Shown here piece by piece: positions 35,138 to 39,471 of a stretch of 39,471 bases of DNA. Position 1 is the first letter of the stretch, and each line of letters opens with the position of its first letter. Source of the stretch: Ruminococcus sp. (GTDB lineage: Bacteria > Bacillota > Clostridia > Oscillospirales > Ruminococcaceae); the NCBI GenBank assembly GCA_017523285.1, contig JAFWWU010000029.1, positions 1-39,471 of the forward strand. Direction: 5' to 3'. The notes below the pieces were generated by a model, which did no database searches, was not told the origin of the DNA, and saw only the letters and a list, made by a program, of their open reading frames with translations. Made by a program: the position numbers and the translations under genes.

Positions 35138-36130
35138 TTATTCTTCGTAAAGGATGTTGCCGTTTTTGTCAGAAACAGTATAATTTCCTAATTTATAGTC
35201 AGGCTCTTCATCATCGTATATGGAAAGTATAAGCTGTTTATGTGTATAGCCGTATTCATCTGTTCCCTCTGCGTAGATGTCAAACTGGTCGTTTTTGCCT
35301 GAATTGAAGGTTTTATCAATAGAGGTGGAATACTCGGATATATCTATTCTTTCAATTTCTTTACCGTTGACGCAGAAGATAAGTTTCACATTATTGATAT
35401 CTCCTTTTGCGTCATTTAGATAAGTGCCTGTAATATTATACTTATTATTTTTCTGCTTTTCATTATCTATAAGCATTGTGCCATGTAATTGTGGCATGAA
35501 ATTCTGGTATAATGGTATATGTTCATTTTCTGAAACTACATGAGTGGTTGTAATGTCGTTTGTTGTAATTGAAGCGAATATATTTCCGTAATTCGGTTCA
35601 AACAGCGGAAATGCTTTTGTTCCTGTATATCTTCCGTCAGCAGTCTTTTTCAGATTTATATTTTCGTTTCCCATAGTGATAGATACAGATGTATCTGCTC
35701 CTGTTGTTTTGGGGATACAACGGAATGTTATATCAACAGTATGATTTGTAGTATCTACTTTTCCGTATTCGTAATCAAATTCCGAAAAAACAGAATTCTG
35801 CTCTTTAAGCTGATTTTTCAAATCTGTTATTTCGTATTGAAGATTGTTTATAGTATTATTTATATTATTCTGATTATTATGTAGTTCAGACGAAATATCT
35901 GAAAGCATAGATATTGTCGAAAAAGTGAATATTGACAATCCGATAATAACAAGCACTTTGCCGATACTTTCACTTGGCAGCATAGAAACATGAGCCATAC
36001 TTTCATTCGCTTCAAGCTTTTTATTTATTTTTTTCCTGTAAATATTTGAATATACCTTATAAATTATCAAGGCAACAAAAATCAGACATATAATTATAAC
36101 AGGTAATAGACTTGCATAAGAAAATCCCAT
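35138..36130 (-). CDS. Two-helix membrane protein with extracytoplasmic beta-rich domain
   Basis: A 330-residue protein. Helices occur at about 5-25 and 57-77, a probable coiled coil (ELHNNQNNINNTINNLQYEI) follows near 80-115, and the remaining part is beta-rich, resembling Ig-like sheets (DTTNHTVDITFRCIP, KLIFCVNGKEIERID). It lies 13 bases after the LytTR gene in the same direction. In LytTR regulatory systems the downstream membrane protein inhibits the regulator; here that is inference. Ribosome site AGGAGG. Confidence 0.7.
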   Translation of the reverse strand: MGFSYASLLPVIIICLIFVALIIYKVYSNIYRKKINKKLEANESMAHVSMLPSESIGKVLVIIGLSIFTFSTISMLSDISSELHNNQNNINNTINNLQYEITDLKNQLKEQNSVFSEFDYEYGKVDTTNHTVDITFRCIPKTTGADTSVSITMGNENINLKKTADGRYTGTKAFPLFEPNYGNIFASITTNDITTTHVVSENEHIPLYQNFMPQLHGTMLIDNEKQKNNKYNITGTYLNDAKGDINNVKLIFCVNGKEIERIDISEYSTSIDKTFNSGKNDQFDIYAEGTDEYGYTHKQLILSIYDDEEPDYKLGNYTVSDKNGNILYEE

Positions 36131-36143
36131 AATAATAACCTCC

Positions 36144-36596
36144 TTAAATTCCGAAAAATTCTTTGAATGAATTATAATAGCTTCTTGTTACGTCAACAAG
36201 AGAGCCGTCAGACATTGTAAGTATAAACTTCATAGACAATGATGGTTTTATTTTTTTAACGTGTTTCTTTGCAATGATTGCACAATTGCTTACACGAAGG
36301 AATTTTTCATTGTCGAGAATGGCGCACAGCTGATATAATCTGTCGTAAGCGAAATAAGCTTCACCGTCTGTGCTGTGGATAACAACATCATGACCAAAGC
36401 TTTCTATAAATATTATTTCCCCAGATTTTAGTCTGAGTTTTTCTCCTTTTTTGTTTTTGACAGCTATAAATGAGGAATAATGCTCTTTTTCTGTAATTAT
36501 CAGCTCGGCTTCGTCATCTATTTCAAAGCCGGCGGATAAAAGTTTTTGTTCAATTTCAGAGTATCTTTCATCGCTGACATTAAGTCGTATTTTCAC
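36144..36596 (-). CDS. LytTR-domain transcriptional regulator without receiver
   Basis: A 150-residue protein. The C-terminal LytTR DNA-binding domain covers about 45-148, with IIFIESFGHDVVIHSTDG, FLRVSNCAIIAKKHVKKI and VTRSYYNSFKEFFG. The N-terminal 40 residues form a small alpha/beta portion (KIRLNVSDERYSEIEQKL) with no phosphoacceptor. The GTG at 36594-36596 was chosen: AAAGGAGG lies 6 bases in front. It probably controls its own operon through direct repeats at the promoter. Confidence 0.85.
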   Translation of the reverse strand: MKIRLNVSDERYSEIEQKLLSAGFEIDDEAELIITEKEHYSSFIAVKNKKGEKLRLKSGEIIFIESFGHDVVIHSTDGEAYFAYDRLYQLCAILDNEKFLRVSNCAIIAKKHVKKIKPSLSMKFILTMSDGSLVDVTRSYYNSFKEFFGI

Positions 36597-36635
36597 AAGT
36601 TCCCTCCTTTGCGTTTTTTCAGATCTGTTAATTAT

Positions 36636-36669
36636 ATTATACATGATTCAATACATTTTGCAATACATT
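36636..36669 (-). promoter_or_regulatory. LytTR operon promoter with direct repeats
   Basis: Minus-strand TTGCAA (36658-36663), 16 bases, TATAAT (36636-36641). Two copies of AATGTATTG (36661-36669 and 36649-36657) repeat at 12-base spacing across the -35, a geometry close to that of LytTR target pairs. Confidence 0.6.
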
Positions 36670-36850
36670 CAGCATAGCTTGCATATTTTGCGGTATGGAA
36701 TGCAGATACAAAATGTTTTTATGTTTGAGCAGCTGCACATTAAACAGAAACAACACCCTACATTTTCAAAACCTATTATATTACAGACAGAATATGCAAT
36801 TTATCCAAAACAGAAATTAAATATTATATATAATTTTATTCACATAATTG

Positions 36851-36879
36851 TTGCAAATAGTTAAAAAATGTGTTATAAT
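36851..36879 (+). promoter_or_regulatory. Promoter of the surface adhesin gene
   Basis: TTGCAA (36851-36856), 17 bases, TATAAT (36874-36879). The leader of about 93 bases contains a weak CACAAA/TTTGTG hairpin (36912-36937). Confidence 0.68.
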
Positions 36880-36978
36880 TATATATTATTGATAAAATAT
36901 AAGAAGTATTGCACAAAACGGGTGGTGAAAATTTGTGTGATATTTCGAAAAATAAAATAAATATGAAGGGGAATTTTT

Positions 36979-39471
36979 ATGAGGAAAACATTAAGAAACC
37001 GTATAATCGGAAGCTTTACTTCCGCATTTATGGCGGTTACAAGCGTTGTATCTTCTGCGACTTCGGTTCCGTCTATGATGAGTACGGCAGATGATATTCC
37101 GATTTCTTATCCTAAAACGTATACTATGGAAAACGTTCTTACCGATTTCCAGTATTTCGTTAAGGATGATTTCACAGGAAGCGGCCACGTTGTAGGTGCA
37201 GTCGCTGTCGGTGGTACTTTTGATAAGGAAAACACTATCTGCGACGGACAGATTACTCCGTCTTATATCTATGATGTAAAGCAGGCAACAGTCGGACAGG
37301 CTTTTTACGTTAAGGGCGATAAGACTGTATATTATGCTAAAAACTCAACAGGAAATGATTTATCTGAATACTTCGTTGAAAATCCTGCATACATAGATAT
37401 GGAAAAGGCTTTCGGCAAGCTTGAAAAGCAGTCTGCTGAAATTGCTTCTGAAGGCAGAGTAGTTACTGAAAATGATTTAAAGGTTATATATATCGACGGA
37501 TATGATTCAAGCTTCCTTGATATTGATGTTGAGGGCGGTAATGTAACTATTCCATGGTCTGTATATGAAAAAACAGACGTTATCAATCTGATTGGATTTG
37601 CAGATGCAGATTATTTCAAGGATAATCAGCTTGTAATTTCTGTAACAGATATTCCTGAGGATAAATCGTTCAATCTTTCTGCCGATTACGGTGTGCGCAG
37701 AGAAAAAGATACTGTAAACATCAGATGGAACGGTGAATTCGGAGAAAAATTCTTCTTTGATAATATGACAGGCTTCGGTGCAGATGTTATAACACAGGAA
37801 ATCAACCTCGAAGGCTTACAGCTTATATGGAATCTTCCTGACGCTGAATCTGCAAATGTAACAGCTCTTGGCGGACATCTTGTTGCTCCTAAGGCTGATG
37901 TTGAAATTGTAAACTGTGGTCGTTTTGAGGGCAGCGTTATTGCTGAAACAATCGTAAACGATAACGGTGCAGAGGCTCATTTCTATACTCTCGGAAATCC
38001 ATTTGTTCCGATTGCTGTTGCAGATACTGTAATCAGCAAAAAGGACAGCAATACAAATGATGAACTTGAGGGTGCTAAGCTTGAAATCATTGCTGCTGCG
38101 GATAATCCGGCACAGCTTGATGAAGTAACAGCTACAAACAAGACTACCGAAATAAATATTGCTACGGGAACTATAAGCTGGATTTCAGATTCTGTTCCGA
38201 ATGAAATAAAAAATCTTCCTGAGGGTGCGTATACTCTTGTAGAAACAGCTGCTCCCGCAGGTTATACTATCGCTTCAAGCATAAACTTTGTTATTACTCC
38301 TGACGGTGCTGTTGAATGGGAGGGTGCTTCTGTTTCAGAGGTTGACGGCGTTATAACAATGTTTGACGATATCACAACTGTTACAGTAAGCAAGGCTGCA
38401 ATCCTCGATGACGGAACAAAGAAAGAACTTGACGGTGCAACACTTTCTGTTACAGGTGAAAACTTCAACAAGGAAAATCTCAATCTTTATTACCTTGAAG
38501 GTGATGAAAAGGTCGCTGTAAAGCATAATTTCATTAAGCTTGCAGACGGTACAGAGGGCGTAAGCTGGGATACAACAGGTAAAGAAACTATAATCGAGGG
38601 TCTTCCTGTCGGAGATTACATTCTCGAAGAAACAAGCTCACCTGATGGTTATGCAGTTGCAGAGAGAATTCCTTTTGCAATCGGCAAAGACGGAAAGCTT
38701 GTAAATGGCGAAAAGCTTGAAATGGTTGACGCAGTTACAAAGGTAACAGTCAGCAAGATTGAAATTCTCAATGACGGAAGTAAAAAAGAGCTTGACGGCG
38801 CTACACTTGTTATAAATGGTGCAAAAGCTGATTACAGCAATATAAAGCTTTATAATGTCGAAAACGGAGTTAAGACTCCTGTTGAGTTTACAACAATTCA
38901 GAATGGTTTCTCATGGGAAACAACAGGCAAGGAAACAGTAATCGAGGGACTTCCTGTCGGTGATTATTCACTCAAGGAAATAACAGTTCCTAACGGTTAT
39001 GTAAGAGCAGAGCAGATTGAATTCTCAATCGGAAAAGACGGCAAGCTTGTCGGCGGTGAAAAGGTTGAAATGGTTGACGCTATTACAACCGTAACAGTAA
39101 GTAAGATTGAAATTCTTGCAGACGGCACTAAGCACGAACTTGAAGATGCAGAGCTTACAATTACAGGAAGCAGCTTCAATGGTGAAAATGTTTCATTATA
39201 TTACATCGATAAGGACGGAAATCAGAAAGATGTTCCGTTCACAGAAATTGAAAATGGTATTAAATGGGAAACAAACGGATATGAAACAATCATAAACGGA
39301 CTTCCTACAGGCGAATACACATTAACAGAAATTACAGCTCCTTTCGGTTATGAAATTGCTGAGAGCATAAACTTTACAATCGGTTCAGACGGAAAGCTTA
39401 CAGGTGCTGAAAAGGTTGAAATGGTAGATGCAAAGGTTACAACAACTACTACAACAACAACTACAACAACA
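36979..39471 (+). CDS. Surface adhesin with choice-of-anchor A and SpaA/CnaB repeats (3' truncated by window)
   Basis: 831 codons are visible and the frame remains open at the window end. A signal peptide (RKTLRNRIIGSFTSAFMAV...) is followed by a choice-of-anchor A domain (about 48-345: DFQYFVKDDFTGSGHVVGA near the start, ALGGHLVAPKADVEI and GSVIAETIV near its end). Four SpaA/CnaB-type repeats start near 350, 465, 580 and 695. Each has a VSK lysine and an E-box such as VETAAPAGY (E422), EETSSPDGY, KEITVPNGY or TEITAPFGY, consistent with Lys-Asn isopeptide cross-links. It ends in a Thr run from residue 821. The cell-wall anchor (sortase or other) must lie beyond the window. AAGGGG site. Confidence 0.88.
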   Translation, partial: MRKTLRNRIIGSFTSAFMAVTSVVSSATSVPSMMSTADDIPISYPKTYTMENVLTDFQYFVKDDFTGSGHVVGAVAVGGTFDKENTICDGQITPSYIYDVKQATVGQAFYVKGDKTVYYAKNSTGNDLSEYFVENPAYIDMEKAFGKLEKQSAEIASEGRVVTENDLKVIYIDGYDSSFLDIDVEGGNVTIPWSVYEKTDVINLIGFADADYFKDNQLVISVTDIPEDKSFNLSADYGVRREKDTVNIRWNGEFGEKFFFDNMTGFGADVITQEINLEGLQLIWNLPDAESANVTALGGHLVAPKADVEIVNCGRFEGSVIAETIVNDNGAEAHFYTLGNPFVPIAVADTVISKKDSNTNDELEGAKLEIIAAADNPAQLDEVTATNKTTEINIATGTISWISDSVPNEIKNLPEGAYTLVETAAPAGYTIASSINFVITPDGAVEWEGASVSEVDGVITMFDDITTVTVSKAAILDDGTKKELDGATLSVTGENFNKENLNLYYLEGDEKVAVKHNFIKLADGTEGVSWDTTGKETIIEGLPVGDYILEETSSPDGYAVAERIPFAIGKDGKLVNGEKLEMVDAVTKVTVSKIEILNDGSKKELDGATLVINGAKADYSNIKLYNVENGVKTPVEFTTIQNGFSWETTGKETVIEGLPVGDYSLKEITVPNGYVRAEQIEFSIGKDGKLVGGEKVEMVDAITTVTVSKIEILADGTKHELEDAELTITGSSFNGENVSLYYIDKDGNQKDVPFTEIENGIKWETNGYETIINGLPTGEYTLTEITAPFGYEIAESINFTIGSDGKLTGAEKVEMVDAKVTTTTTTTTTTT

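Larger units (their letters stand above)
36597..36978. other. Divergent intergenic region between regulator and adhesin
   Basis: About 380 AT-rich bases without a gene. It holds a promoter on each strand and direct repeats near the regulator's -35. The centre (about 36680-36840) shows no further recognisable element. Confidence 0.55.

Noticed and set aside
36880-36978. Adhesin leader as a cyclic-di-GMP riboswitch
   Set aside because: The conserved GCAAAGC-type core and tetraloop-receptor pattern are not visible; only a weak 6-bp hairpin is present.

Overview
The window looks like chromosome from a low-to-moderate GC, anaerobic clostridial bacterium, most likely a Ruminococcus-type member of the Oscillospiraceae. 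The evidence is the Bacillota origin-side gene order (dnaN, yaaA/S4, recF, remB, gyrB, gyrA), ferredoxin-dependent 2-oxoacid metabolism, and three secreted proteins ending in dockerin modules, which points to a cellulosome-type fibre degrader. The species cannot be fixed from the sequence alone. No tRNA, rRNA or CRISPR array was seen.

Layout. 80-8621 is the replication/supercoiling cluster. It is interrupted by a REP-associated tyrosine transposase (RAYT) between remB and gyrB, and by a small membrane protein between gyrB and gyrA. 8602-11688 holds a small membrane protein, proS, a metal-dependent hydrolase and a four-helix membrane protein. On the minus strand, 11776-12705 is a CorA-type Mg2+ transporter with an elaborate leader, and 12971-14191 is a secreted SGNH esterase with a dockerin. 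14509-16245 is a five-repeat Ig-like dockerin protein. 16462-23288 is a compact cassette of phage morphogenesis genes: terminase small and large subunits, portal, probable capsid, protease-like protein, connectors and a baseplate-hub-like protein. It has no integrase, regulator, tape measure or lysis gene. 23787-27153 carries RNase Y, a cytidylate-kinase-like protein and an acidic lipoprotein. 27213-29831 (minus) is a GH74 xyloglucanase with a dockerin. 30229-31563 is a ParA-type ATPase followed by a ComFB-like cysteine-cluster protein. 31771-35066 is a MinD-like ATPase and a four-subunit 2-oxoacid:ferredoxin oxidoreductase in delta-alpha-beta-gamma order. 35138-36596 (minus) is a LytTR regulator with a membrane partner. 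36979 to the window end is the 5' part of a surface adhesin with a choice-of-anchor A domain and SpaA/CnaB repeats.

How it fits together. The dockerin proteins, GH74 enzyme and adhesin describe a plant-polysaccharide-degrading, surface-attached lifestyle. The oxidoreductase describes anaerobic ferredoxin-linked metabolism. The points that most deserve attention are: (i) the intact but stripped-down phage cassette, preceded by two terminators, with a promoter overlapped by a perfect 12-bp inverted repeat and no repressor gene of its own; (ii) the corA leader, which has a 21-codon ORF, a hairpin next to the Shine-Dalgarno and a three-codon ORF just before corA; (iii) the RAYT gene, which carries two inverted copies of a GTAG-headed palindrome inside its own reading frame, with another copy forming the stop codon of the last phage gene; (iv) the ParA-ComFB pair.
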